A stretch of 64,000 nt of DNA from Massospora cicadina (lineage: Eukaryota > Entomophthoromycota > Entomophthoromycetes > Entomophthorales > Entomophthoraceae): NCBI GenBank assembly GCA_022478985.1, contig JAKSZP010014463.1:62001-126000 (forward strand). Direction: 5' to 3'. The notes beneath the pieces were generated by a model. It did no database searches. It saw only the letters and a list, made by a program, of their open reading frames with translations, and had not been told where the DNA came from. This document shows positions 34,240 to 44,119 of the stretch, in pieces. The position numbers and the translations under genes are program-made. Every line of letters begins with the position of its first letter. The first letter of the stretch is position 1.

Positions 34240-35190
34240 AGGTACCAGCTGACAACAGGAGTAGCTTTTTACTATGAGGTGTCAAAAACTCACTCTAACT
34301 TTTACTTCCACCTTACAACGCTTTCTAGCTCATACCAGTAGTGTCCATCCCCTGATCGGCCTAACCCCAATTAAATAAAGACATGGCCATACAGATATCC
34401 TCTTAATCATTTACCATCTGACCAAATGGGTCAAAGCAATTTTATTTCCCGCTGCTACTGCAAATGCCATGGTTTTTTTTCCTTAAACAATCCCTTTTTA
34501 CTCAGCATTGTTGCCCACAACTTTTACTTTCAGACAATGGGTTAAAATTCACCTCGCAGGTAGTCAAAAATCTAACTTCACTTTTTGTCACTAACCAAAG
34601 TATCGCCACCCCTTACAACTCATCAACCAATCAAATAATGGAACACACTAACGGAAACCTTGTCTCTATTTTGTGGAAGATGGCCGCCTCCAACCCTGCT
34701 CACTGAAATCATTATTTACCCTGCGCTTTGCTTACCTACTGAATGAACTACCACTGAGTCATTAGAAAAGTCCCATTTGAAGCTCAATATGGACGAACTT
34801 CACAACTCCCAAGTAGGGTAAAGACTTTCTCAAATCCTCTGCTCCTGAGAACTCTGATATAACTGTGAGGGCCTTAGATAATAAAATCTTCCAGCTTCCA
34901 GCCCTAGCCATGCAAAGCACTGTCACCACCACAAAAAAGGAAACATCCCAATTTAATGTCAGCCAACCCTCCTTACCCATTTTTCAATTAGGTGACCTCA
35001 CCCTTTTTTTACTACCATTGACCAAGAGATCAACAGAATAAGCTCAACGTTCTTTGGTCTGGACTTTATAAGGTCATCCACAAGGTAAAATTAGGATACT
35101 CCATTGCCAACGCAAGTAGGGGATAGTGGTGAAATAAGTTCATGGCCAGTTCCTCCGGCCCTATACCCACCTCCAACAGGATCTTGAGGG
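34240..35190 (+). pseudogene. Integrase piece adjoining the right E2 LTR
   Basis: Readable blocks are THSNFYFHLTTLSS (about 34284-34330), GHTDILLIIYHLTKWVKAI (34383-34440), LLLSDNGLKFTSQVVKNL (34517-34575), ATPYNSSTNQIMEHTNG (core Glu, about 34605-34655), and FQLGDLTLF-LP near 34985. The core aspartate of SDNG and the glutamate are present. It begins upstream of the point where the 29.1-kb piece ends, so the two overlap in domain content while differing clearly in sequence. Confidence 0.75.
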
Positions 35191-35196
35191 TAGCGT

Positions 35197-35661
35197 TGTC
35201 AAAATTTGAGATTATGAACAAGCCAAATCCCTGCTCTCAAATTAAGCCTCAACAGATCAATTCATGAACCAGTGCAATTGGAACTCTATTATTAGGCACC
35301 AAAGCTATATTTGATCAGGAAGCATCATGCATATGACAATTGATGGAATCACCTTCAAGAATCCCGTCTCCACTTCCCTAATCCTGCTAGGTGCTACCTC
35401 CACCACTGTGATCATGAGGATGAAGCAGTACAATGGGGGTACCATCCAGGCGGATAATTCAGAAGGCAGTAAAAGATCCTGATCTTATGCGGCTATAAAG
35501 GTCCCTGAGGCACCATGTCCCCACGCGCCCTACAAATATCAACGCTTTTTAACACACTAAAGTAGCCTATATTCTCTATCTTTTTGTTTTTTGACCTCTC
35601 TATTAATATTTAACTTTAAGACCATTTTTAGATTTTGGTGACAGTATAGAGAACTGTTACG
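35197..35661 (+). repeat. E2-family 3' LTR
   Basis: Starts TGTCAAAATTTGAG after a short purine-rich stretch (CTTGAGGGTAGCG) and aligns to 15575-16039 over its full length with roughly a quarter of positions changed by eye. Confidence 0.75.
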
Positions 35662-35694
35662 CTGATAATTGAATCTTGCATATTGATAGTATCT

Positions 35695-36568
35695 TGTTGA
35701 GGATGTCCCCAACAATCTATAACTAATTGATTTGCAAATGAATTTGATTATTAGTAATTCATTAGTTTTAATCAGTTGGCTTTTGTCAATAGTAGACTGG
35801 GGGATTTATAATTAATTGCTGAGGCGTTGCCAACACTTCTGGTAACAACTAACAGGTTGACCTTTTAGGTAATTCAATTTTCTATTGATAAGTAGCAGTC
35901 CCATTACCTAAGAAGGTTGCAACCTAATTAGGTTACCCTGCTGAGATTATTCAATTAAAGTTGTGTGGGACACATTTATTGATTAACCATAAAAGGTCAA
36001 ATTTCTAGTTGGTGGTGGAACCATTTAAATTAAAGGGGAAATCTCGTGTATTGTGCGGCTTAGAGAGTGTAAATTCATCAGCAATGTTTGCCGTGTCCAA
36101 AAGGAGGTGCCAATAGAAGAGCCAGGCTCTGTGTTCCCTATACATTTCCTTAAATATTAAGTAAATGAAGCAGACAATCGAAGACTTAGATATTTAATTG
36201 TTATACATTTATTGTTTTTTCTACTCTTGTATTATAGTTGAAGGATTGGATATTCTATGTTTAAAATTACCTGTTAAGTTCACCGCAACTCCTGTGAGAA
36301 GAGAGGAAGAGTTGAAGGGAGAGTATTCACTTGTTGTTTAGAGAGTTTATCAGAGTACCAATCTAAGGATAAAAGGAAGAGCGTTAGCACCAGTCTATAG
36401 TTGAGGACAATACTCAAATTGGTGGTGAATTACTCGACTAGGACAATAGTCTTCAGACTATTGTCAATCCAATTGATTTTCATATAAATAATCTGTTTCA
36501 ACGTACATACCAGAACCTGTGCAATAGACCTAAGAGCTACAGTGAGCAATCTAGCTCAAAAGTTTACA
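35695..36568 (+). repeat. LTR related to E3 LTRs (solo LTR or 5' LTR)
   Basis: Starts TGTTGAGGATGTCC and shares an ordered set of blocks with E3 LTRs: TTGCCAAC, CCATTACCTAAGAAGG, GGTGGTGGAACC, CAATAGTCTTCA and CCTGTGCA. It ends near TTTACA. It has a perfect 11-bp inverted repeat at 36442-36465. No same-family partner is seen to the right, so it may be solo or belong to a truncated element. Confidence 0.65.
36442..36465 (+). repeat. 11-bp perfect inverted repeat in LTR
   Basis: GACAATAGTCT-TC-AGACTATTGTC folds to a hairpin with a 2-base centre. A worn version occupies the same place in the E3 LTRs, so it is an LTR feature and not chance. It could be an RNA hairpin near the transcript end, or a protein-binding palindrome. 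Confidence 0.7.
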
Positions 36569-37355
36569 ACTTTTTTGAGTGAAAATACCTCCTGTGAAAA
36601 TCTAGCTAAGTTGCAATATAAAATGCAACAACAAAGATAAGGGAGCAACCCCTTTCCATATCAATTCTACAGAACCAAAAAGATACCAAGACTCAGCAGA
36701 TCAAATCGAGACAGATGATTAATGGTCTTGATTAAGGTGTTACTTTCATATATATCAAATAAAACTCTACATATGACTTCTAAGAATGTAAAAAAAGATA
36801 AAGGAACTTCAGTATTAGAATTCCAATCAAAAGCGAGGAATCAAGAAATTAAAAGTAAAACAAACGAGGTTGCACAGACCAGAAAATTGTCAATTAGCAA
36901 ATTTTAAAACTGTACGCTAGTTGATGCTAAGGCGGCCATGTCAATACTACTAGTAGAAATGCATCAGATTATTTTTAGGATAAAGCTTTGGATGTCAATA
37001 CAAAAGCTGATCCTAGGCCGCACCAGAAATTGTCATTACTATAGTTGCATTAATCATCCAGCTTTTTCAACTCAAGGTGTGCTTCAGAGTTCTGAGATAT
37101 TGAACAAGCCAAGGTGATCAATACAAGTTGAAGCCAATCTGAAAGGGATAACTTCTATTATTCTCCTTTAATTTGCCTACAGTTGGCAATGGAAGTGTGG
37201 TCAATTTATTAAATGATTTGAGATGGCTATGTATGGGACTAGAGACCAAAATAAAGCTGATATATTCATCAACTATTTGGATGAATGGATCATTGAGTTG
37301 AACATGTCACATTTGGATGAAAACACTAATAAACTAAGGCCAAAGAGGCCATTAT

Positions 37356-37387
37356 TTTTTTTAGTACTAGATGGTCCCAACCTGAGG
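37356..37387 (-). mobile_element. LINE-A micro-insertion 3 (32 bp)
   Basis: T7 then AGTACTAGATGGTCCCAACC and five more bases, the reverse complement of the LINE-A 3' end. It is flanked by a perfect 18-bp duplication GGCCAAAGAGGCCATTAT (37338-37355 and 37388-37405). Confidence 0.92.
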
Positions 37388-37463
37388 GGCCAAAGAGGCC
37401 ATTATCTGTGAGTTTAAAGCCCAAAATATATGTATACAGAAGAAAGCTGATTTCATGAATATT

Positions 37464-37480
37464 TTTTTAGTACTAGATGG
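37464..37480 (-). mobile_element. LINE-A micro-insertion 4 (17 bp)
   Basis: TTTTTAGTACTAGATGG lies between perfect 16-bp copies of TGATTTCATGAATATT (37448-37463 and 37481-37496). The insert holds only about a dozen bases of LINE sequence plus five T. Confidence 0.9.
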
Positions 37481-38830
37481 TGATTTCATGAATATTAGTT
37501 TCAGAATTATAAAGCAATCGTTGAATTTTCAAAACAAAATAAACTGAGAAGTTCAAATTTTCCTCAGCTCCTAGGGCATGATTAATTTTGATGCTAAATT
37601 TGCACTATGACTTGCATTGCAATCTTACTATAATTTGATAAATACCTTATGCTATCACGATTTAGGTTTTTTATGGATAAAACATTGCCTTACTATTTTT
37701 AAAAAAAACAATTCAGTAAACAATTGCAAAAATTTAAAAAACAAGTAAAAATAATTGGCCTCAATCCCTGATAAACTTATAAATAAATACCACCAGTCAG
37801 AAACAATCCATGAATGATTAAACCAAGTAAAACATTATAGAAATTGCGCAAAAAAGGAATGCAACCAAAACCTTAAACAAAAAAGAAGTTCAAACTATGG
37901 CATCCAACCCCAAAGCTACCAATTCGCAAACATCAGCTATATCAAAGGGCAGTAAGCTGCAGGTATTGCAAAGCTTTCAGAGCAGATTGCGGCAAATGAA
38001 CCCTAGTATATTGATAGCCATTTAACTAGCTTTTCTCATAATAAACCATTCAGAAAATGAAATCTTTTGGTGTATAAGTACATAAAGCAATACCATCCCT
38101 TACAATTTCCAATATGCTTTACTAAAATCCCCCATAAAACTTAATTATTTAATACTCTTTGGCGTTTCCTGGGCTTTTACTCCTAGTTAATAACCCAACT
38201 GGCGCCCCACCAATGCTGAGAAATCTGCTCTCAACTTAGAGCCCTAGCAATTGGCTTTCCTCCTGCTCTGTATGGGACTGCCCCTGAAAGAATTCTTCGT
38301 TACCACCCAAGTGAATTATGTGCAGTTACATTAATATCTGGTACTTGGCACCTCTGTAACTTGGGCGTTTGCAGGGAATTTTACCCAGCAATATGCCTTG
38401 TGTCTTAAGGGCAGAACCGTGACATTGAAAAGAGACTCTTTCATTTTGTCTTCATTATATTAGCGCCATCCAAACTTCTGAACCTGCAAGTCTTCCCTCA
38501 TGATACACACAACTATTGTGGTGATAAATGTGTTTTCCTCCCTATTTGTGTTTGTAGTAGTTTGCTACTGCTTTAAAACATCAGTTCGCCAACTACCACA
38601 CTATCAACCTCTTCATGTAGGTAATTCATCCTACCCCAATTTGGACCCCTCAAAGGCTGACTATATTAGCTACGCCTTGGAAAGCCTTTTGACTCCAAAC
38701 ATGCTTCTGAAAGGCTGTTTGTATCAAATCCCTTCATGAACTGGTGTGCGTGCTATCTCCACCTTGCCCGCTACACTATCTGCCTAAATAGTGAATCTAA
38801 AATGTGCGCCAACCTGGCATACCCTTCTCC

Positions 38831-39195
38831 CTGGAGGAGTACATAGACCTGCTCCATCATATGGCCACACCTGAGGAGTTCATTGACGCGGCTTAGTCTG
38901 TGCTTATGTCCTTACAGCAGTGCGACTTATCATTGCCAAAATATGCTGCACGCTTTCATACCTTGGCCCAATTTTCCCAAGCGTTTCTCACACAGCTCCC
39001 GCGTTTGCTCCATCAGGACTTGAGCCAAAATTACTAAGAGCCACTGTGGCCAAACATGTCGCTATTACCTTGAAGGAGGAGATATCCTTAGCTAGCCTGG
39101 TGTAGCATTAACTGCCTTTGGCGCTCACAAAAAAGGTCCCTCCTTCCCAGCATGGCCTCCACGACCAAAGCACCTCCACCTTCAGAATGAACCTT
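38831..39195 (+). pseudogene. E8 gag fragment (cut by E4)
   Basis: The frame reads LEEYIDLLHHMATPEEFIDA, a stop, then SLQQCDLSLPKYAARFHTLA. The 'S-L-x-x-Y-A-x-x-F' block is typical of the retrotransposon Gag family related to PEG10/RTL-type Gag. The region is C-rich, unlike E4. It stops at the E4 5' LTR and may resume at 45662. It belongs to a gypsy family different from E1, E2 and E4. Confidence 0.6.
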
Positions 39196-39201
39196 CCCAT
39201 C

Positions 39202-39593
39202 TGTTGGGATTTCACCAAATTTTTCTTGTTTCTGAAATACTTTTTTTAGTACTAGATGGTCCCAACCCAAGGGGGGGATTAGTCGATGTCTTATTTCTGA
39301 AATACTACTCCATCAATTTCCCTGGTACTTTCAGAAGGAGAGCGTAATTTATCTAAATCTATCAAGGTTTATAAGAACGATCAGTCTCATGTCAATCAAG
39401 GGATAAAATAGATTTGCTCCTTAGTGATTAATTAGATCAAATAGATCCTGAACCATATCGAAACCTATAAATATTCCATCCTTTCAAAAAATTAGGTCAA
39501 ATCATAACCTGCTTTTACTTTAATTTATCGCTTTTTGGAGAATCCACCTAAGTAACTTCAAGAGAAAACCTGCCCTATTAGAAGTGTAATTCA
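39202..39593 (+). repeat. E4 5' LTR (contains micro-insertion)
   Basis: Starts TGTTGGGATTTCACC and ends GTGTAATTCA. It aligns to 45334-45661 except for about 65 extra bases at 39242-39306, which are the LINE-A micro-insertion and its duplicated target. TATAAATATTCCATCC is conserved in both LTRs and is a likely TATA box. Confidence 0.85.
39242..39293 (-). mobile_element. LINE-A micro-insertion 5 (52 bp)
   Basis: The longest of the minus-oriented copies. It reads T6, AGTACTAGATGGTCCCAACC, a G run, and GATTAGTCGATGT, matching LINE-A from about 1108 to its end in reverse complement. A 13-bp duplication TTTCTGAAATACT flanks it (39229-39241 and 39294-39306). The 3' LTR of E4 lacks it, which shows the insertion postdates E4. 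Confidence 0.93.
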
Positions 39594-39605
39594 AGGCTTC
39601 CAAAG

Positions 39606-39622
39606 TAGTGCTCACTACAGGG
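39606..39622 (+). promoter_or_regulatory. E4 primer-binding-site-like block
   Basis: TAGTGCTCACTACAGGG, 13 bases after the LTR end, is the best preserved instance of the block shared with E0, E1, E2 and E3. Confidence 0.55.
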
Positions 39623-39715
39623 ACACTCTGAGTTATGCACCAGTGAAAATGTCAATTACTACTATGGATTCTCATTTTTCGCCTGAAGAAACTCAAGATC
39701 ATGTTTAAGGCAGTA

Positions 39716-40380
39716 TTTTATGTTGGGTCCATTCAATTAGAACTGAAATCATAAGAGTACCATTCACATTGGAATTCCATGCCAACCTGGAGTTTTACGA
39801 TCCTAACTTAAGCTTTACAACGAACTTTCTAAAACACTGCCCAAGGCTTTACAAAATAATATCAATTGAATGCTTGAGGGGGCCTTAATACGTGGAATCT
39901 GTTCCACTTGATATTGGGCCAATGATGTACCCTCTATCTTGCAAAAGGGGTTGCAAACCTACAAAATGCCAGGAATTGGTACCAAGCAATACTTGCATCA
40001 GCTTGTACACCCTACCTTATATTATTTATTACCAGTAGTGGGAATGCATCATCATGGGATGCTTGATCTACTAGAAGGACTCCAGTCCTTGAATAATTAT
40101 GTATCCAAGTTTTTCAAATTTTTCTCTGAGTTTAGCAGAGTTAATTGAAATGCCAGAATTAATAGTTGACCTTTCTCAATGAAGTACATCAACAGCTTAT
40201 TCAGCTTGACCATGGGATGTCCAGTTTTGTTGATTTACAGTCTTTAAAAGCAAGTCCAGGAAATTCAGCGAGAATGTAAAGAATGTATTTCCCAACTCTC
40301 TGAACATAGTCAATCAATTGAAGAGGAAATCAAAAACCGTCTCTTCCATTTATGTAATTGTACTCTGGAAATAAATGACG
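39716..40380 (+). pseudogene. E4 gag, N-terminal region
   Basis: Frames read S-I-L-x-W-V, LEFHANLEFYDPNL and TYKMPGIGTKQYLHQLVHPT (39954-40015), then SLNNYVSKFFKFFSEFS. Both conserved blocks also occur in E1. The 69-codon frame 39939-40148 covers the second. Residues after 40260 are charged and could form a coiled coil before the collagen-like tract. Confidence 0.65.
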
Positions 40381-40411
40381 AGTCAATTAAGCAGAGAGAA
40401 CCTCTGGAGCT

Positions 40412-40902
40412 ATGGGTCCTCCTGGGGTTGAAGGACCTCGTGGTCAACCTGGGGGTGAAGGTCCACGTGGACGTCCTGGTGCTTACGGGCCCCATGGAAC
40501 CCCCAGCGTTGAAGGGCCCTGCAGACCACTGGGTGCGGATGGACCTCAGGGACCCCCTGGTGCAGAGGGCATTCAGGATCCCTTTAACAAATTGACTCTC
40601 TATTAAGAATAATGGAACGCTTACATGAGCAATTTTACAAAGTGGCCAAGGAGTTTAACTTAACACCTGATGGGGTAACACTTAATCCTCTCCTGTCACT
40701 TCAGTCTTTATCTGACAAATTGAGTAATCTGGTTAAATGGGCAAAAGACACAGACATCTTGCTACAAGCTTACAAAATAAAAGACGAGATGCTCCAAGCA
40801 AAAATTGAAACACTGGAACTTAAGTACAATGCACATCAGGAGCAAAATTATGAGCTATCTCATCAGTTAGATGAGAAATTGCGGCATACTGATTTGAATT
40901 AA
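40412..40902 (+). pseudogene. E4 gag, collagen-like tract and helical segment
   Basis: At 40412-40590 one uninterrupted frame gives about 17 Gly-X-Y triplets (begins GPPGVEGPRGQPGGEGPRG) with only one interruption. After a stop the next frame (40612-40902, 96 codons) carries LTPDGVTLNPLL, LQSLSDKLSNL and KWAKDTDILLQAYKIK, then a heptad-like EMLQAKIETLELKYNA. It is the cleanest example in the window of a collagen-like domain next to a predicted coiled coil in Gag. The order suggests an oligomerising rod, which is inference. Confidence 0.85.
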
Positions 40903-41129
40903 AGGGATTAGTGAAATTTGTACTGAGACTGTTGGGCCTTATCTTCAATTTTCTTTCCAAGCTTTGGACTCCAACTCATATGTTTCACCTAAATCAGAAC
41001 ACCCTGAATTGCATGTTTTGACTGCCAATGCTCCAATGACTTATAAACCGGTATCAAAAGATAAGCACTCTTCTGAGGAAGGCAGCATTATCTCCTTCCT
41101 CTATCTATATGAGAAGGCTATAAGTGAGG

Positions 41130-41790
41130 CTATGGATCACTAAAAGATGAATTACTTGCCTAATTGCCTGACCCAATTGGCTCAGGATATCATAATACCC
41201 CATATGACTTTCTCTACTTGGTCTCAGGTCAAAGAAGCGTTAATCAAGGAATTTGGGAATGAGCAAACCTTATCATCTCAAAAACAGGCTTTTATGGGTA
41301 TATAGCCTCACCAGAATGAATCTATCAAAGACTTTACTCATTGGTTCTTTAAGGATTCTCATCGTTTGGTAGTGTTTTATAAGTCATTGGAGCATTGGCA
41401 GTCAAAACATGCAATTCAGGGTGTTCTGATTTAGGTGATGCAATTACTGCAATTATGTCCGCTTTTACTTATAGGACCCAGATTCAAATTTAATCTATAA
41501 GCGTAAAGAAGAATTTCAGAAATATATTAGACATCAAGGAGGCCTTATTGGAATTGTCTCCTCAATTTTTCTGAAGAATCTCGAGTTTATAAAAATCAAA
41601 ACCTAGTCACCATAGTGTTTACGCTGTGCCAGAGAATGCTAGAGCAATTCAGTGTAATTACTGTCACCGATATTTTCATACTGAGTACCGCTGTTATAAG
41701 AAAGAAGATGATGAGAAGAAAGAAGAGATAAAATCAATAAAATTCTCCACCTTTATAACGATAGAACATGTAATAGGAACATCAAAGCCC
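41130..41790 (+). pseudogene. E4 gag, capsid-like region and CCHC knuckle
   Basis: MNYLPNCLTQLAQDI (41149-41195), TWSQVKEALIKEFGNEQTLS (41218-41277), QKQAFMGI and NESIKDFTHWF (41320-41352) give the Gag capsid pattern. The knuckle at 41651-41695 reads IQCNYCHRYFHTEYRCYKK, a perfect C-X2-C-X4-H-X4-C. Frameshifts lie between the two parts. Confidence 0.75.
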
Positions 41791-41827
41791 TGTAGAGTAT
41801 AATAAAGATGAACATTCCTCCTAATTC

Positions 41828-42064
41828 TTGCCTTTCTTGTTGGCTTTACCCTCTCAGTTTGGAAGTACCATTACCCGCATTGACTTTCAAGTGAATCAAG
41901 TCAATGCCAAATCTATCATTGACGCTGGATCCCTGGTAAATGTTACCTCATCAAAAATTATTAATCAGATCAAGTTAACGCCTGATATTTCCCATTATGA
42001 AGAATATGGCACTGCAGGACCTCAGTGTACTTGGTCAATTGAGCCTTTTCATCACTTCCTCTAA
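41828..42064 (+). pseudogene. E4 aspartic protease
   Basis: The 78-codon frame reads LPFLLALPSQFGSTITR, then VNAKSIIDAGSLVNVTSSKI. The active-site triad is D-A-G in place of D-T/S-G. The E1 and E5 counterparts are D-T-I and D-I-R, so none is intact. Confidence 0.7.
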
Positions 42065-42789
42065 AATTGGGAATTTAATTTTTACAATTACTGCTATCAT
42101 CCTCATTAATTTGAGTTATGACCTACTTTTGTAAACTCAATTTTTAAAATAATTCGATGGAATTATTAATTACCCTGATTTGTCACTTTCTCTTTTGGGG
42201 TGTAGAGTTCCCTTACTTTTATCTGAACATGCTCATAACAGGAGTCAGTTATGTATGTTGGAAGGATCTAAAAGGTCTTATTCTATTCAATACCATGTTG
42301 GAGACCCTTGAGCAAAATTACCCCCTATATCAACGTATATCAAAGAAGAGATGCCTATTTCTCCCACTGAGAATTTAATCATTCCACCAAGGTTGCAAAT
42401 ATTTTTTTTACTTCTTTGCATTTTTATTCCAAGAGGACATTTGTTACAAGTCCAAGGCATTTTCAACCCTTATGCTAAAGAGCTCTTGCCTTGTCCTTGA
42501 GTATTGGATTATGCTTATTCTGGATCATTATCTGTTTTATTGGCGAACCTTACCAATGATCCAAAAATGGTGGATTAAAAACATCCAATTGCTTATGTCA
42601 AGTTATTACCTTTTTCTTAAATTTATGATTTTAAATCTTTTGGAAGCTTACAAGAGTTTGTGCTGGAAAGTGATCAGTAAATTCTTACCGTGGGTTCTGC
42701 AATTGGAAAATACCTCACTAATGAACTGGAGAAACAAGTACTTCAATTATTAGAAGATACTCTGACATTTTTGCTAAGCATTTTTAAGA

Positions 42790-43625
42790 CTTTAGTAAGA
42801 TGAAAAGATTAGTGCACTATGTCAAAACTCATGTTCCTCTTCCTATTTATGTAAAGCCCTATCATAAGTCTAAAGTGGAGGAAGCCCAGGTTAACAAAGA
42901 ATTGCATCAACTTTTGGGGGCTGGATTATTGAAACCCTCCACCAGTCCTTGAGCCTCTCCATTGCTGTTGATTAAGACAAAGCATGGTTCTCATCAAGTT
43001 GTTATGGATAATTGTAGATTAAATGCTATTACTCGATGAGATAGTTATCCTTTATGGTGTATTAATGATTCCCTTCAGTTGTTGGCTGGTTTGACTTATT
43101 TTTTGCCATGGACTTAGCCAGTAGATACTGACAAATTGAGTTATCCCAAGAATATTGAGCTAAGTGTGTTCTAATATTCAGTAAAGGTTTATTTGAACCA
43201 ACCCATATGTCACAAGGATTGAGTAACGCCCCAGCATTTTTCCAAAAGGCCATGGATGGTATGTTACGGGACTTAAAGCTCTCCTGTGTTCTGGTATATC
43301 TGGATGATATTACCATGTTTTCCAAAACATTTAATGAACATTTGGATCATCTAAAAGAAGTTTTCTGATGAATTAGGAATTCTTCTCTGAAGCTCAAACC
43401 TTCCAAATGTTCATTTTTCCAAAATGAAATGGAATTTTTAGGACACCAGGTATCATCTAAAGGGATTCAACACTCATAGTTAAAAATTGAAACTATTCAA
43501 AGAATGCCTGCTTAACCTCTATGCGGGATATCCAAGTCTTTCTAGGCATGTTTGGGTATTATCAGCAATTTATACCCAAATTTGTTGATATGGCTGAACT
43601 TTTATTCCATCTATTAAAAAAAGGG
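42790..43625 (+). pseudogene. E4 reverse transcriptase
   Basis: Blocks in order: VEEAQVNKELHQLLGAGLLK (42877-42935), SPLLLIKTKHGSHQVVMD (about 42957-43010), YPLWCINDSLQLLAGLTYF (43047-43104), MSQGLSNAPAFFQKAMDGML (43207-43265), then CVLVYLDDITMFSKTFNEHL (43285-43342) with intact YLDD. The thumb reads FFQNEMEFLGHQVSSKGIQ (43425-43470) and the end FVDMAELLFHLL. Frameshifts and stops are scattered. Confidence 0.88.
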
Positions 43626-43699
43626 GTGCCATTTTGAGTGGAGTTCAGCTAAGGAATAATCATTCAATTCTCTGCGAATGGCCTTGACTAAGGCTCTTG

Positions 43700-44100
43700 T
43701 TATTTTCCATCTTCAATTAGATAAGCTTTTTTATTACATACTGATGAAAGTAATTTTGCTATTTGGGCTATCTTATCCCAGTGTGACAAAGAGCAGAATG
43801 ATCATCCTATTGCGTTTTATAGCAAAACTTTGTCCAAAGCTGAAATAAACTACAGTGTAACTGAGAGGGATTGTTTGGCTGTGATTCTATCAATTAAGCA
43901 CTTCCATCCTTTCCCATATAGTAATTATTTTACTGTTATTAAAGACCATTCTTCTTTAAGATGGTTGCAAAATATAAAGGATCTTGACGGGAGTTTGGCC
44001 CGTTGGTCTCAAAGGTTACAAAATTACGACTTTTCCAATGTGCATCATTCAGGTGCTTAACATCAAAATGCTGATGGTCTGTCCTGACTGCCTAAACTTA
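43700..44100 (+). pseudogene. E4 RNase H
   Basis: The frame at 43830-44060 reads LSKAEINYSVTERDCLAVIL, then IKHFHPF, then VIKDHSSLRWLQNIKDLDG and ARWSQRLQNYDFSNVHHSGA. These are the second half of RNase H, highly conserved in Ty3/gypsy. The first half (HTDESNFAIWAILSQCD, about 43737-43790) lies in another frame. Confidence 0.82.
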
Positions 44101-44119
44101 CCGTGGATTTGGGGAAGGA

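Larger units (their letters stand above)
15575..35661 (+). mobile_element. E2: Ty3/gypsy element split by E3 and LINE-B
   Basis: A 465-bp LTR at 15575-16039 is followed by gag with a collagen-like tract, protease, RT, RNase H and the start of integrase up to 20809. E3 then intervenes (20811-29126). An integrase core resumes at 29131 and is interrupted in turn by LINE-B (about 29.4-34.06 kb). A same-family LTR closes the region at 35197-35661. TTTCAAC lies at both E3 junctions (20803-20809, 29131-29137). One complication is that the integrase piece at 34.2-35.2 kb starts upstream of where the 29.1-kb piece ends. The right part may therefore come from a second copy of the same family. Confidence 0.65.
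36569..38150 (+). other. Leader or gag-like remnant after the lone LTR
   Basis: AT-rich. Short frames at 36722-36907 (lysine-rich) and 37223-37411 (DIFINYLDEWIIELNM, helical) occupy the place where gag would lie. I recognise no domain. Two LINE-A micro-insertions occur at 37356-37387 and 37464-37480, the first inside the second frame. Confidence 0.35.

Noticed and set aside
36530..36545. Reverse-complement match to the primer-binding block (GCTACAGTGAGCA)
   Set aside because: The LTR next to it is in plus orientation, so the block is on the wrong strand. Likely coincidence.
38500..38739. 79-codon ORF with a hydrophobic segment resembling a transmembrane helix (VVINVFSSLFVFVVVCYCF)
   Set aside because: It lies in the C-rich E8 gag region, has no homologue that I recognise, and short hydrophobic frames arise easily in pyrimidine-rich DNA.
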